A stretch of DNA of 64,000 nucleotides. It comes from Telluribacter sp035998675 (GTDB lineage: Bacteria; Bacteroidota; Bacteroidia; Cytophagales; Spirosomataceae). Where the stretch lies: the NCBI RefSeq assembly GCF_035998675.1, contig NZ_DASYHI010000015.1, positions 411,051 to 475,050 of the forward strand, given 5' to 3'. The translations under genes were made by a program, and so were the position numbers. Below are positions 1 through 9,159 of this stretch, in pieces; positions within the stretch are counted from its first letter, which is position 1; every line of letters starts with the position of its first letter. The notes below the pieces were generated by a model that saw only the letters and a list, made by a program, of their open reading frames with translations, was not told where the DNA came from and did no database searches.

Positions 1-600
1 GGCGGCCTTTACATCTTCCTCTGCGTAGTTCCCCAGACCAATCGTAAACAGCTCCATCAGCTCGCGGGCGTAATTTTCGTTGGGTCGGCCTACTACATTT
101 TCGTTTCCATTCAGGTACCAGAGCATGGCCGGATCCTGGGTGATTTCTAACACAAACGTCCGGAAATTTCCGAGAGCGTGCTTTCGCAGGAGATCGTTGT
201 ACCGGTACATGAAGCGTACATCGTTCACATCCTGGGAGGCCACCACGAAATGGTTTTGCCAGAACAGGACCATTTTCTCTCTAAACCGGTGCGCAGGCTG
301 AGCCATGAGCCCTATCCACCACTGTTTCAGAAGCTGACGCTGCTGATTGTTCAGGTTGTTCCGGGTATCCTGTGTAGTTTCGGGGGCACCAAAAGACAGA
401 TCATGGAATGTTTTACCGGTAGCATCGGTAGGGGGAGGGGGCGGTTCAACTGGCGCCATGAGTAAGTCAACAACCTGAGCGGCCGTTTGTCCCCTATACT
501 GTGCCTCAAAGCCAAGCTGAGGACCAGATATCGCCCGGCGCAGCAGATGAGCCAGTTGGGAAGTAGTGAGTGAAACCTCGTAGATATCTAGCCAGGGCAT
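1..600 (-). CDS. DUF1800 family protein, N-terminal part (runs off the window)
   Basis: Reading the minus strand from an ATG at 600 gives 200 open codons that continue past the left edge. The translation begins MPWLDIYEVSLTTSQLAHLL and carries the usual DUF1800 landmarks in order: a LLRRA-like start near residue 19, W..HF near 115 (FWQNHF), the LWYLNGNEN stretch and the PNENYARELMELFTIG block near residues 170-190. DUF1800 proteins are usually exported and often paired with a DUF1501 gene; their biochemical role is unknown. No signal peptide is seen at this start. The C-terminal half lies outside the window. The family call is firm; function is not known. Confidence 0.88.
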   Translation of the reverse strand, partial: MPWLDIYEVSLTTSQLAHLLRRAISGPQLGFEAQYRGQTAAQVVDLLMAPVEPPPPPTDATGKTFHDLSFGAPETTQDTRNNLNNQQRQLLKQWWIGLMAQPAHRFREKMVLFWQNHFVVASQDVNDVRFMYRYNDLLRKHALGNFRTFVLEITQDPAMLWYLNGNENVVGRPNENYARELMELFTIGLGNYAEEDVKAA

Positions 601-789
601 AAAAAATTTAGTAGAACATCGTGGAGTACCGGTTGTTATAGACTTCTATCACAATGAGGTACATTTAAAGTCTAAACTACTGAATCGGTCCTGGTTACCT
701 GCTTAATGTGACCAGTAATAGAACAAAGTTAGTGAAGAATTATAAGAAGTAAAAGGAGGTAAATAACTACTCATCATATACCCGATGCA

Positions 790-1653
790 ATGAATGCACA
801 GATAACCCGATTATACCAGGATGTTGAATTTCTGACAACCATAAAACCTTACCGGAACTACCAGAACCTACAGTCGCTGGAACGGGTAGTTACCTACCTC
901 GAGCGTGAATTCAAAGAAGCGGGCTCTCCCACCGAAATCCAAACCTGGGTTGCGGCGGGAAATGAATACAAAAATATCATTGCCTCCTATAACCCCGGCG
1001 CTACCCGTCGGCTGGTGGTAGGAGCCCACTATGACGTGGCCGGCGACCAGCCCGGCGCCGACGATAACGCCAGCGCCGTGGCGGGCCTGCTCGAAACGGC
1101 GCGGCTGGTGTTCGCGCAAAAGCCCGCCCTTGACTACCGCGTTGACTTTGTAGCTTACTGCCTGGAAGAACCTCCGTTCTTCGGTTCGGAGCAGATGGGA
1201 AGCTACGTACACGCGAAATCCCTTCATGACCAGAAGGCCGAGGTACTTGGGATGCTCTGCTACGAAATGATCGGGTACTTCTCGGATGCGCCGGGTTCGC
1301 AGCACTTTCCTACCCCTGAGCTGGCGAAGTTGTATCCCCATACCGGCAATTTTATTATAGTAGTGGGCATTGATTCCTACGCGGACTTTACCAACCAGGT
1401 GCACCGCCTCATGCAAGTCGACGCGAATATTGATGTGCAGGTCATTACATTCCCATCGGGGGACGGCCTGGCCGGGCTATCTGACCAGCGTAGCTATTGG
1501 AAATTTGGGTATCCGGCTCTGATGATCAACGACACCTCCTTTATCCGGAACCCCCATTACCATAGAAAATCGGATACCATCGAAACCCTTGATTTTAAAA
1601 GGATGGTCGAAGTAGTGAACTGTACCTACCGGGCTATCACTCACTTTACCTGA
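790..1653 (+). CDS. M28 family zinc aminopeptidase-like protein
   Basis: A 287-residue protein with the M28 metallopeptidase pattern. The HxD metal ligand lies in GAHYD (about residue 78), the bridging Asp in PGADDN (about 92), the Glu pair in LEEPPF (about 127), a further acidic ligand in YEMIGY (about 157) and the final His in HYHRKSDT near the C-terminus. All ligands expected for a two-zinc exopeptidase are visible. There is no signal peptide, so the protein is probably cytoplasmic. An AGGAGG lies about 30 bases upstream, too far for an ideal ribosome site. It is a single-gene unit, divergent from the DUF1800 gene. The substrate cannot be read from sequence. Confidence 0.88.
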   Translation: MNAQITRLYQDVEFLTTIKPYRNYQNLQSLERVVTYLEREFKEAGSPTEIQTWVAAGNEYKNIIASYNPGATRRLVVGAHYDVAGDQPGADDNASAVAGLLETARLVFAQKPALDYRVDFVAYCLEEPPFFGSEQMGSYVHAKSLHDQKAEVLGMLCYEMIGYFSDAPGSQHFPTPELAKLYPHTGNFIIVVGIDSYADFTNQVHRLMQVDANIDVQVITFPSGDGLAGLSDQRSYWKFGYPALMINDTSFIRNPHYHRKSDTIETLDFKRMVEVVNCTYRAITHFT

Positions 1654-1862
1654 AACCCGGAAAAGTCCGGTTGCTTTATTCCAAAGCGCGCCTCCGCTGC
1701 AAATTTGGAAATATTAAGATCTTTTTTTATACTTTTCTCTGATACGCTGTCCTTTACTTGCATCTACCATTCAATTTTCATTTATTTCTTAACCTATCTG
1801 TACCCTTAGCCGTACCATACCCTAAGCGCTAAGTACCTTTTTGAACTAATCATTTTTAAAAA

Positions 1863-2870
1863 ATGCTGAGCCGCGTTGCCAATTCTATTTACTGGATGAA
1901 CCGCTACATGGAGCGGATCGAAAATTACGCTCGCTTTGTAGGAGTTAATTTTAATCTGGCCCTCGACCTGCCGCCTAATGTAGACGAGCAGTGGGAACCG
2001 CTCCTGATCGCTACGGCCGATAATTTTTTGTTTTATCAGTACTACGAAAAGCCCACGCGGGAGGATATCATTCATTTCATGACTTTTGACAAGCGCAACC
2101 CCAACTCCATTGTGAGCTGCTTGTCGGAAGCCCGCGAAAATGCCCGCACCATCCGCGAAACCATTTCCCGGGAGATGTGGGAAAGTATCAATACGTTCTA
2201 TCTGAAGCTGCGCGATACCTCGCCGGACCACTTCCGGAATATGGACCAAATGCAGGAGTTTTTTAACGACATAAAACGGGACTGTCAGCTTTTTCACGGC
2301 GTGGTTGACTCTACCATAACGCGCAACGAGGCCTGGCACTTTGGCCGGATAGGGCGCCACCTCGAGCGGGCCGACAAAAGCTCCCGCTTCCTGGACGTCA
2401 AGTATTTTACCCTGTTGCAGGACACCAACACCGTAGGCTCCACGCTGGACCTGATGCTTTGGACGGCTGTGCTCAAGTCCGTGAGTGCCTACAATATGTA
2501 CCGGCAGACCCACCGCGCTCTGACCCCAATGAACATCGTAGCGTTCCTGATCCTGGACAAGCTTTTTCCCCGGTCTATTTCCTACTGCATGCGTCAGGCC
2601 GAGCTATCGCTTTATTGTATTGCCGGTTCTACGCCCGAAAGAGGGTATACTAATCCGGCCGAAAAAGCGCTCAGTAAGCTGCGGAGCGAAATAGAATATA
2701 CCGAAATAGAGGATATTTTCCGGGCGGGCCTGCACCAGTACCTCGATGGGTTCCAGATTCGCAACAACGAGGTGGATAACGCCATTTTTGAAATGTACTT
2801 CGGCCTTAAGCCGGTTCAGTCCCAAAGCCAGGGAGTTGGCGGACAATTCCAGAGTCAGCGAATGGACTGA
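1863..2870 (+). CDS. Alpha-E domain protein (DUF403), Anbu locus
   Basis: A 335-residue, helix-rich soluble protein starting MLSRVANSIYWMNRYMERIE, the hallmark N-terminus of the alpha-E (DUF403) family. The whole length matches a single alpha-E domain. In many bacteria this gene is clustered with a circularly permuted ATP-grasp enzyme, a transglutaminase-like protease and the Anbu proteasome homologue, a set proposed to make and process an unknown peptide product. Here the Anbu gene follows after 92 bases and the transglutaminase after that, but no ATP-grasp gene lies upstream. Family membership is clear; its molecular function is unknown. Confidence 0.9.
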   Translation: MLSRVANSIYWMNRYMERIENYARFVGVNFNLALDLPPNVDEQWEPLLIATADNFLFYQYYEKPTREDIIHFMTFDKRNPNSIVSCLSEARENARTIRETISREMWESINTFYLKLRDTSPDHFRNMDQMQEFFNDIKRDCQLFHGVVDSTITRNEAWHFGRIGRHLERADKSSRFLDVKYFTLLQDTNTVGSTLDLMLWTAVLKSVSAYNMYRQTHRALTPMNIVAFLILDKLFPRSISYCMRQAELSLYCIAGSTPERGYTNPAEKALSKLRSEIEYTEIEDIFRAGLHQYLDGFQIRNNEVDNAIFEMYFGLKPVQSQSQGVGGQFQSQRMD

Positions 2871-2962
2871 CAAAACTTTTTTTTAACTTAGCGGTTCGTG
2901 AACAAAGGCAATTACCCTTTTTGTTCACCATTTAACCACTTCCTAAAGTAGCCCATTACTCT

Positions 2963-3706
2963 ATGACGTATTGCCTTGGTATAAAGGTAGCTTCCGGCTT
3001 AGTAGCTATTGCTGATACTCGCCTCACTTCTGGGTCCGAAGTATCCAGTAATAAGAAGGTATCCGTGCATCAGCTCGAAAATCACTCCCTGTTCATTATG
3101 ACCTCGGGGTTACGTTCGGTGCGCGATAAGGCTATTACCTACTTTAAAGAGGTACTTGACGAACAGGACGACACTTTTAATAAACTCTACAAGGCCGTCA
3201 ACGCCTTTGGAGCGCAGGTCAGGCGGGTAGCCGAAGAAGACAAAGTACCCCTGCTCGACGCCGGCCTGTCGTTTAACCTGTACGCCATTGTGGGCGGGCA
3301 GCTCGAAGACGACGAAGAGCATAAGCTTTTTCTGCTGTACCCCGAAGGTAACTGGATAGAGGTAGGGCAGGGCTCGCCCTTTTTTATTATTGGCAACTCG
3401 GGCTACGGCAAGCCGCTCCTGTACCGCAGTCTGCGCTATGATACTTCCATGCAGGATGCCCTGAAAATGGGGGTACTTTCCTTTGACTCAACCCGCGTGA
3501 GTTCCAATGACGTAGACTATCCCGTCGATGTCGTTATGTATGAAAAAGACTCTTTCCATATCATAGAACATCGCTTCGAAAAAGACGATTTGGATTATAT
3601 TGCCAAACAGTGGAGTGTTTTGCTTAAAAATGCAGTACAAAAACTGCCCGTTGAGTGGATGACCCCCATCTTCTCAAAATATTCGGAACCACACCATGAA
3701 TCTTAA
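2963..3706 (+). CDS. Anbu-type bacterial proteasome-like hydrolase
   Basis: A 247-residue Ntn-hydrolase starting MTYCLGIKVASGLVAIADTR. After Met removal, Thr would be the N-terminal nucleophile, as in proteasome beta subunits, and the IADTR segment supplies the conserved Asp of the active site. Length and N-terminus match Anbu (ancestral beta subunit), which forms open helical or ring-like oligomers rather than a 20S barrel. The neighbours are the known Anbu partners: alpha-E protein upstream, and a transglutaminase whose ATG lies inside the end of this gene with an 11-base overlap, implying coupled translation. Proteolytic substrates of Anbu remain uncertain. Confidence 0.9.
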   Translation: MTYCLGIKVASGLVAIADTRLTSGSEVSSNKKVSVHQLENHSLFIMTSGLRSVRDKAITYFKEVLDEQDDTFNKLYKAVNAFGAQVRRVAEEDKVPLLDAGLSFNLYAIVGGQLEDDEEHKLFLLYPEGNWIEVGQGSPFFIIGNSGYGKPLLYRSLRYDTSMQDALKMGVLSFDSTRVSSNDVDYPVDVVMYEKDSFHIIEHRFEKDDLDYIAKQWSVLLKNAVQKLPVEWMTPIFSKYSEPHHES

Positions 3707-4535
3707 AGTAAAGCACCGGCTTGCCTATGCGTACGATAAGGCCGTAGCACTAACCCCACACACCCTGTACCTGTACCCCCGCTCGTACCCCCACCAGCAA
3801 CTCATTGATTACAAGCTTCGGGTTGACCCCCAGCCCGCCAGTATTGTCCGGAATGTTGACGCTGAGGGCAACGTACAGCAGATAGTTTATTTCGGGGAGC
3901 CAACCAGCCGCCTCTTAGTGGAGGCATCCATGGTACTTAGTTCCCATGAGTTTAATGTGTTTGATTTCGTACTGTTTCCTTTCAACACCAAAAATATTCC
4001 CTTCCAGTACCCCGAGCACCTCTATAAGTACCTGGTTCCGTACCTGGGCCGCAACGAAATCACGCCCTACGTCGAGCAGTTTTCCCGGCAGATTGCCGCC
4101 GAAGCCAGGTGGGAAACGGTACCTTTTCTGGTGGAGCTCGGCCGGTACATCTACGAAAACTTCGCCTATCAGCTGCGTGAGCAAGGCAACGCGCTTCCAC
4201 CCGAAGATACCCTCCGCGACCGCTGCGGCTCGTGCCGGGACTTCTCACGGCTTTTCATTGCCGCCTGCCGGAGTCTGGGAATTGCTGCCCGTTTTGTGAG
4301 TGGGTACCTGTACGGTAACCCGCAGCAGGAGCACGAGCTGCACGCCTGGGCGGAGGTATATCTGCCGGGAGCGGGCTGGCGTGGTTTTGACCCCACCGAA
4401 GGCCGGGCCATTATGAATAATCATATCAGCCTGGGTGCTTCCGCTGATTTTGACCAGTTGGCACCCGTTATGGGTACATTCCAGGGGCAGGCTGCCTCCA
4501 CCCTTTCTACGGAGGTTGACATTGACCCCGCCTGA
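3696..4535 (+). CDS. Transglutaminase-like cysteine protease, Anbu locus
   Basis: A 279-residue protein with an N-terminal beta-rich bacterial transglutaminase N domain (residues 1-90) and a transglutaminase core. The catalytic triad is visible: Cys in RCGSCRDFSRLF (about 178), His in HAWAEVYLPG (about 213) and Asp in GFDPTEGR (about 229). No signal peptide. It overlaps the Anbu gene by 11 bases and so is the last gene of that operon. In the Anbu system this enzyme is thought to hydrolyse or transfer amide bonds on the same unknown peptide substrate. Function beyond the fold is inferred. Confidence 0.9.
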   Translation: MNLKVKHRLAYAYDKAVALTPHTLYLYPRSYPHQQLIDYKLRVDPQPASIVRNVDAEGNVQQIVYFGEPTSRLLVEASMVLSSHEFNVFDFVLFPFNTKNIPFQYPEHLYKYLVPYLGRNEITPYVEQFSRQIAAEARWETVPFLVELGRYIYENFAYQLREQGNALPPEDTLRDRCGSCRDFSRLFIAACRSLGIAARFVSGYLYGNPQQEHELHAWAEVYLPGAGWRGFDPTEGRAIMNNHISLGASADFDQLAPVMGTFQGQAASTLSTEVDIDPA

Positions 4536-4602
4536 GCCTAACTACCGTTGGATAGAAAGGCACACTGAATTAAAACATTAATCCTGACTGAACAAAAATT
4601 TC

Positions 4603-4610
4603 TACTTTTG
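4603..4610 (+). promoter_or_regulatory. Probable -7 element upstream of glmM
   Basis: TACTTTTG matches the Bacteroidota -7 consensus TAnnTTTG, 28 bases before the glmM start. No good -33 TTG at the expected distance, so the match is partial. Confidence 0.35.
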
Positions 4611-4638
4611 TACCCAAACTAACTAGTAACACTGACCT

Positions 4639-6042
4639 GTGACGCTGATAAAATCTATTTCCGGGATTCGGGGAATCATTGGAGGAAAAACCGGTGAAGC
4701 CCTTACCCCAGTTGACGTCGTGAAATTTGCCGCCGCCTACGGTACCTGGCTGCGCCGAACCAATCCTACTAATCATCTGGTCATTATCGGGCGCGACGCC
4801 CGCCTTTCGGGCGACATGGTAAGCCGCCTGGTAGCCGCTGCCCTCCAGGGGGTGGGGCTCAACGTACTTGATCTGGGCCTGTCAACCACGCCAACGGTCG
4901 AGCTGGCCGTACCGCTCGAAAAAGCCGCCGGAGGTATTATACTTACCGCCAGCCACAACCCAATGCAATGGAATGCACTGAAACTACTTACCCATACCGG
5001 TGAGTTTATTTCGGGTGAAGAAGGTAAAGAAGTACTTCGAATAGCCGAAGCAGAGGAATTTGACTTTGTGGATGTAAAAAAACTGGGTACCTACCAGCAG
5101 GACGAAAGCTACCTGGCCAAGCACATCACCCATATACTTTCTCTCCCGCTGGTAGACCAAGACGCCATCCGGGCGGCTAATTTCCGGATAGCGGTTGATG
5201 CCGTGAACTCAACGGGCGGTATTGCCGTACCCATGCTGCTGCAGGCGTTGGGGATTCCGATGGAAAATATCCTTCGGATCAACTGCGAACCAACGGGCCA
5301 CTTTGCGCATAATCCGGAGCCTCTGCCGGAGCACCTGCGGGAGATTCGCAGCGAAATCAAGAATGGCTCGTATCACCTGGGGGTGGTAGTTGACCCGGAC
5401 GTAGACCGCCTGGCGCTGATCTGTGAGGATGGCTCTCCCTTTGGCGAAGAATACACCCTGGTGGCCGTAGCCGACTATGTACTTAAGCACCAGCCTGGTA
5501 ACACGGTCTCCAACCTGTCGTCGACTGCCGCCCTGCGCGACGTAACCCTGAAAGCCGGAGGTAAGTACTTTGCCTCGGCCGTGGGCGAGGTCAATGTAGT
5601 AACGATGATGAAAGAGCACCAGGCTGTTATCGGGGGCGAAGGCAACGGAGGCGTTATTTATCCCGAATCACACTACGGACGCGACGCTCTGGTAGGGATA
5701 GCCTTATTCCTGAGCCACCTGGCCAAGTTTGGAAAGTCGGCCTCCATGCTACGCAGGTCGTATCCCAACTACCATATTTCCAAGAATAAAATTGAACTCA
5801 CACCCGATATCGACGTAGACCACGTACTGGAGCGTATCCAGACGCGTTACGCCAAACAACCCATGAATACCATCGACGGGGTACGCATTGAGTTTGATAA
5901 AGAGTGGGTACATCTGCGTAAGTCCAATACGGAGCCTATTATCCGCATATACTCCGAATCCGAAACCCGCACTACCGCCGAAAATCTGGCGAATAAAATC
6001 ATTTCGGATATCAAGGAGGTACTTTCGGATCGTAAGAACTAG
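4639..6042 (+). CDS. glmM: Phosphoglucosamine mutase GlmM
   Basis: A 467-residue alpha-D-phosphohexomutase. It interconverts glucosamine-6-phosphate and glucosamine-1-phosphate on the way to UDP-GlcNAc for cell-wall synthesis. The phosphoserine loop TASHNP is near residue 104, the metal loop DPDVDRL near 252, the sugar-specificity loop GGEGNGG near 333 and the phosphate-binding RKSNTEPIIRI near 432. Length and the GGEGNGG loop fit the archaeal/Bacteroidota type of GlmM or phosphomannomutase, so phosphomannomutase activity cannot be excluded. The start is GTG; the protein begins TLIKSISGIRG, exactly where the family begins. It is followed by a strong terminator. Confidence 0.88.
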   Translation: MTLIKSISGIRGIIGGKTGEALTPVDVVKFAAAYGTWLRRTNPTNHLVIIGRDARLSGDMVSRLVAAALQGVGLNVLDLGLSTTPTVELAVPLEKAAGGIILTASHNPMQWNALKLLTHTGEFISGEEGKEVLRIAEAEEFDFVDVKKLGTYQQDESYLAKHITHILSLPLVDQDAIRAANFRIAVDAVNSTGGIAVPMLLQALGIPMENILRINCEPTGHFAHNPEPLPEHLREIRSEIKNGSYHLGVVVDPDVDRLALICEDGSPFGEEYTLVAVADYVLKHQPGNTVSNLSSTAALRDVTLKAGGKYFASAVGEVNVVTMMKEHQAVIGGEGNGGVIYPESHYGRDALVGIALFLSHLAKFGKSASMLRRSYPNYHISKNKIELTPDIDVDHVLERIQTRYAKQPMNTIDGVRIEFDKEWVHLRKSNTEPIIRIYSESETRTTAENLANKIISDIKEVLSDRKN

Positions 6043-6061
6043 GTTTATCAATAAGAACGCC

Positions 6062-6095
6062 GAAGCCCGCCCTTTCCGGCGGGCTTCTTTATTTG
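6062..6095 (+). terminator. Rho-independent terminator of glmM
   Basis: A perfect 10-bp stem (GAAGCCCGCC with GGCGGGCTTC, 6062-6087) with a 6-base loop, followed by TTTATTT. Confidence 0.85.
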
Positions 6096-6135
6096 CATTG
6101 ACAAGTAATTATTTTTATCCCCACCGCAGGCATTG

Positions 6136-6143
6136 TATATTTG
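6136..6143 (+). promoter_or_regulatory. Probable -7 element of the cysteine desulfurase gene
   Basis: TATATTTG is a full match to the Bacteroidota TAnnTTTG -7 box, about 70 bases before the start. The expected -33 region holds only a T-rich stretch (6112-6117), so the promoter is probable rather than certain. Confidence 0.45.
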
Positions 6144-6215
6144 TACTAAATACACCGGCCCACTGGTACTTACAACGGTACCGGTACCTGCCTGATTTTC
6201 ACCTGGTATTAAAAA

Positions 6216-7361
6216 ATGAAAGCCTACTTCGATAACGCCGCCACCACCCGTCTGGACCCGGAAGTACTGCAAGCCATGCTGCCGCTCATGACGGAGCAGT
6301 TCGGAAATCCTTCGTCCATTCATGCGCACGGGCGGGTCGTGCGCTCGGCCCTGGAACGCGCCCGCAAAACCGTGGCGGAGCTACTGAACGCGGCACCGGC
6401 CGAAATATTCTTCACCTCGGGCGGCACCGAGGCCGACAATACCGCTATCCGGTCCAGTATTGAAACCTTTGGCCTCAGGCACGCCATTACGTCTCCCCTG
6501 GAACACCACGCGGTACTGCACACGCTGGAACACCTGGCAAAGCACGGGCAGGTAGAGCTGAGCCTGCTGCGGGTGGATGAGCAGGGCCGTATAGACCTCC
6601 AGCACCTGGAAGAACTGCTGCAAAGCAAGCCCCGCTCGCTGGTGTCGCTCATGCACGGAAACAACGAGATTGGAAACCTGCTGGACCTCGACGCGGTGGG
6701 TGACCTTTGCCGGCATTATGGGGCCGTCTTTCACAGTGATACCGTACAAACTATGGGGCACTATGTACATGATCTGCAGCAGTTGAAAGCAGACTTTATC
6801 GTAGGTTCCGCGCATAAATTTCACGGCCCGAAGGGCGTCGGTTTCCTGTACGTGCGGCCCGGTTCCAAAATCCATCCTTTTGTACACGGGGGCGCGCAGG
6901 AACGTAACATGCGCGGAGGTACCGAAAACGTTTACGGCATAGTAGGGCTGGCCAAAGCCCTTGAAATAGCCTACCGCGACATGGACAGCCACCGGCAACA
7001 CATTGAAAGCCTGAAAATAAGGGTAATTGAGCAGCTTCGGGACAAGCTGGAAGGGGTTACTTTCAACGGTCTGTCGGCGGACCTGGACCAGAGCCTGTAC
7101 ACGGTACTAAGCGTGAGTCTGCCTCCTTCGGACCTGAACGATATGCTGCTGTTCAACCTAGATATTTCGGGTATATCGGTATCGGGGGGGAGCGCCTGCG
7201 CCAGTGGTACCGATGTAGGCTCGCACGTACTGACGGCCCTTAACGTCGCGCCGGAGCGGGGCAATGTCCGGTTTTCGTTCGGAAAGTACAATACGGTCGA
7301 AGAGGTAGACTATGCCGTTGAGAAAGTCGCTGAGCTGTATAAAAAGGAAGTATCGTTTTAA
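6216..7361 (+). CDS. Cysteine desulfurase, NifS/IscS family
   Basis: A 381-residue PLP enzyme that removes sulfur from cysteine to give alanine and a protein-bound persulfide for Fe-S cluster or thio-cofactor assembly. Landmarks are DNAATT at the N-terminus, the FTSGGTEADN substrate loop (about 68), HSDTVQ (about 175), the PLP lysine in SAHKFHGPKG (about 200), RGGTEN (about 231) and the mobile-loop active-site Cys in SGGSACASG (about 328). No isc or suf genes are adjacent, so it may serve a general role. The downstream gene is convergent and the two share a perfect palindrome terminator. Confidence 0.93.
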   Translation: MKAYFDNAATTRLDPEVLQAMLPLMTEQFGNPSSIHAHGRVVRSALERARKTVAELLNAAPAEIFFTSGGTEADNTAIRSSIETFGLRHAITSPLEHHAVLHTLEHLAKHGQVELSLLRVDEQGRIDLQHLEELLQSKPRSLVSLMHGNNEIGNLLDLDAVGDLCRHYGAVFHSDTVQTMGHYVHDLQQLKADFIVGSAHKFHGPKGVGFLYVRPGSKIHPFVHGGAQERNMRGGTENVYGIVGLAKALEIAYRDMDSHRQHIESLKIRVIEQLRDKLEGVTFNGLSADLDQSLYTVLSVSLPPSDLNDMLLFNLDISGISVSGGSACASGTDVGSHVLTALNVAPERGNVRFSFGKYNTVEEVDYAVEKVAELYKKEVSF

Positions 7362-7400
7362 TAGCAAAGCGGCAGCAAGTACTTGCTGCCGCTTTGCTAT
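7361..7400. terminator. Bidirectional terminator, perfect 40-bp palindrome
   Basis: Every base of 7361-7380 pairs with 7381-7400, with AAGTACTT at the centre. It lies between two convergent genes and has a T-rich flank on both sides (TTTTA on the left for the minus strand, TTTCTC on the right). It can serve both transcripts. Confidence 0.8.
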
Positions 7401-7422
7401 TTCTCTAAGTACCTGTTTCCCG

Positions 7423-8016
7423 CTAGGCTTCAATCGCTGCTCCGTGCCACTTCCGGGCAATCTTCAGGGTATAGCTGACGAAGTCCTTTACTCCTTTTTC
7501 GTAAATCGGGTTTCCCGTCGAATTTCCTTCTTCGTCCAGATTTTTATTCGTTTCGTGCGATTCGAATAGCTTGGGCGAAACTACCGCGTACTGGTTCAGG
7601 AAGCTGATGAGCTTATTGATAACCATATTTATTTCGAGACACGGCTGCCGCCCGCCCCGACCGGTAGATACGCCCACCAGCGCGAATACTTTTTCGTTGA
7701 ACAAATGGGCAAAGTCTTTACCACCCAGTTGATGCAGGGTATTGATAAACTCGGCGCTGGTAGTCCAGTTGTACTCGGGCAGGGTAAATATTACCAGGTC
7801 GGCGGTGCTCCAGGTAGCGAGCAACTGCTTCTGAAATGGGGTAAGCTGGTTTTTGTCCAGACTACCCCGCCCAACCATGGGCACATCTACTTCTTCAAAA
7901 TCAAATAGTTCTACGTCATTCATCCCCTGCTCCGCCAATACCCGCTTAAGGTACCTGGCGGCTTTCAGGGAATTGCTTCCCGGGCGGGGGGAGGTAGATA
8001 GTACAGCAACTTTCAC
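7423..8016 (-). CDS. NADPH-dependent FMN reductase family protein
   Basis: A 197-residue flavodoxin-like oxidoreductase. The N-terminal STSPRPGSNSLKAA is the phosphate-binding loop for FMN, and LPEYNWTTSAEFINTLHQL near residue 85 is the second family signature. The GVSTGRGGRQP stretch near 120 matches the isoalloxazine-contacting loop. It probably reduces FMN, quinones or azo/chromate-type acceptors with NAD(P)H in the cytoplasm. The start is a GTG; the reading frame begins MKVAVLSTS as in homologues. It lies 30 bases downstream of hemH on the same strand and may be co-transcribed with it. Confidence 0.85.
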   Translation of the reverse strand: MKVAVLSTSPRPGSNSLKAARYLKRVLAEQGMNDVELFDFEEVDVPMVGRGSLDKNQLTPFQKQLLATWSTADLVIFTLPEYNWTTSAEFINTLHQLGGKDFAHLFNEKVFALVGVSTGRGGRQPCLEINMVINKLISFLNQYAVVSPKLFESHETNKNLDEEGNSTGNPIYEKGVKDFVSYTLKIARKWHGAAIEA

Positions 8017-8046
8017 AATTAATTCAGGTAGTAATGAATAAAAAAA

Positions 8047-9111
8047 TCAGGCCCTTTTAACCAGGTCGACCAGGGTTTCGACCCATATTTCACTATCGTT
8101 AAGGCTTTCCACGAGCTGCCAGTGCTCCCCGCCTTCCTCTTCAAACATCTCCTTGTACTCCTCTCCTACCTCAATGGTAGTTTCAAGACAATCAGACACA
8201 AAGGCGGGTGAAAACGCCAGCACGCTCTTTATTCCTTTCTTAGGTAGCTCCCGTACCAGGTCTTCGGTGTAGGGCTGTATCCAGGGCTCTTTGCCCAGGC
8301 GCGACTGGAAACAAGTTGTGTACTTTCCTTCGGGAATACCCAGCTCCCTGACCAGCAACCGGGTGGTTTCAAAGCACTGCGCGCGGTAGCAGTGCTGGTT
8401 AGCCGCAGTCAGCGTATCGCAGCAGCTTCCCAGCTTACAGTACTGCTGGGTCACGTCGCCTTTGCGAATCTGGCGCTCCGGCAAGCCGTGGTAGCTGAAC
8501 ATGTAGTGGTCGTACGGGTGCTCAGCCATGTACTTTTTGCCCAGCCGCACAAATCCTTCAATGAACTTGGGGTGGTCCAGGAAGCTATTGATAAAACGCA
8601 GCTCCGGCATGATCTGCCAGTCTTTCAGCACCCGCATTACCTCCTCGTACACCGAACCCGTAGTGGCCGAAGCGTACTGCGGGAAGAAAGGTACTACCAC
8701 AATCCGGGACAGCCCCTGGCGCTGCAGCTCACTCAGGCCCGCCTCAATACCCGGGCTCTGGTAGCGCATGGCCAGCTTTACCACGTAGTCGTCGCCCAGG
8801 GCTTTGGCCAGCATTTCTTCCACGGCTAATCCGTACACTTTCAGCGGGGAGCCTTCCGGCGTCCATACCGCCTGGTAAATTTTAGCCGACTTGGGAGCGC
8901 GGAAGGGCGCAATAATCAGGTTCACGAGCATCCAGCGCGACACATACGGAATATCAATAACGCGTCCGTCCATCAGGAACTCGCGCAGGTACTTCCTTAC
9001 GTCGGGGGTATTGGGGCTATCGGGGGTACCCAGGTTTACAATCAGTACGCCGGTTTTACCAAGCGACCTGGTAGTTGTTGATGAAGAAACCGATAAAGTT
9101 TGGGTTGTCAT
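8047..9111 (-). CDS. hemH: Ferrochelatase
   Basis: A 354-residue ferrochelatase, the last step of haem synthesis (insertion of Fe2+ into protoporphyrin IX). The N-terminal GVLIVNLGTPDSP, the metal-site His in FSYHGLPERQ (about 206) and the acidic ligands in DCLETTIEVGEEY (about 308-317) are all present. The first 18 residues (Ser/Thr rich) precede the usual start of the family. It reads into the FMN reductase gene and is preceded by a secreted-protein gene on the same strand after about 50 bases, so the three may form one unit. No other haem genes are in view. Confidence 0.95.
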   Translation of the reverse strand: MTTQTLSVSSSTTTRSLGKTGVLIVNLGTPDSPNTPDVRKYLREFLMDGRVIDIPYVSRWMLVNLIIAPFRAPKSAKIYQAVWTPEGSPLKVYGLAVEEMLAKALGDDYVVKLAMRYQSPGIEAGLSELQRQGLSRIVVVPFFPQYASATTGSVYEEVMRVLKDWQIMPELRFINSFLDHPKFIEGFVRLGKKYMAEHPYDHYMFSYHGLPERQIRKGDVTQQYCKLGSCCDTLTAANQHCYRAQCFETTRLLVRELGIPEGKYTTCFQSRLGKEPWIQPYTEDLVRELPKKGIKSVLAFSPAFVSDCLETTIEVGEEYKEMFEEEGGEHWQLVESLNDSEIWVETLVDLVKRA

Positions 9112-9159
9112 GAAAATCCTGTCCTTATTTATTCTGGTAAAAAAGCAAATTCACCTCCG

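Noticed and set aside
80..465. Two plus-strand open frames at the left edge
   Set aside because: They are shadows of the minus-strand DUF1800 gene, whose translation matches the family over 200 codons.
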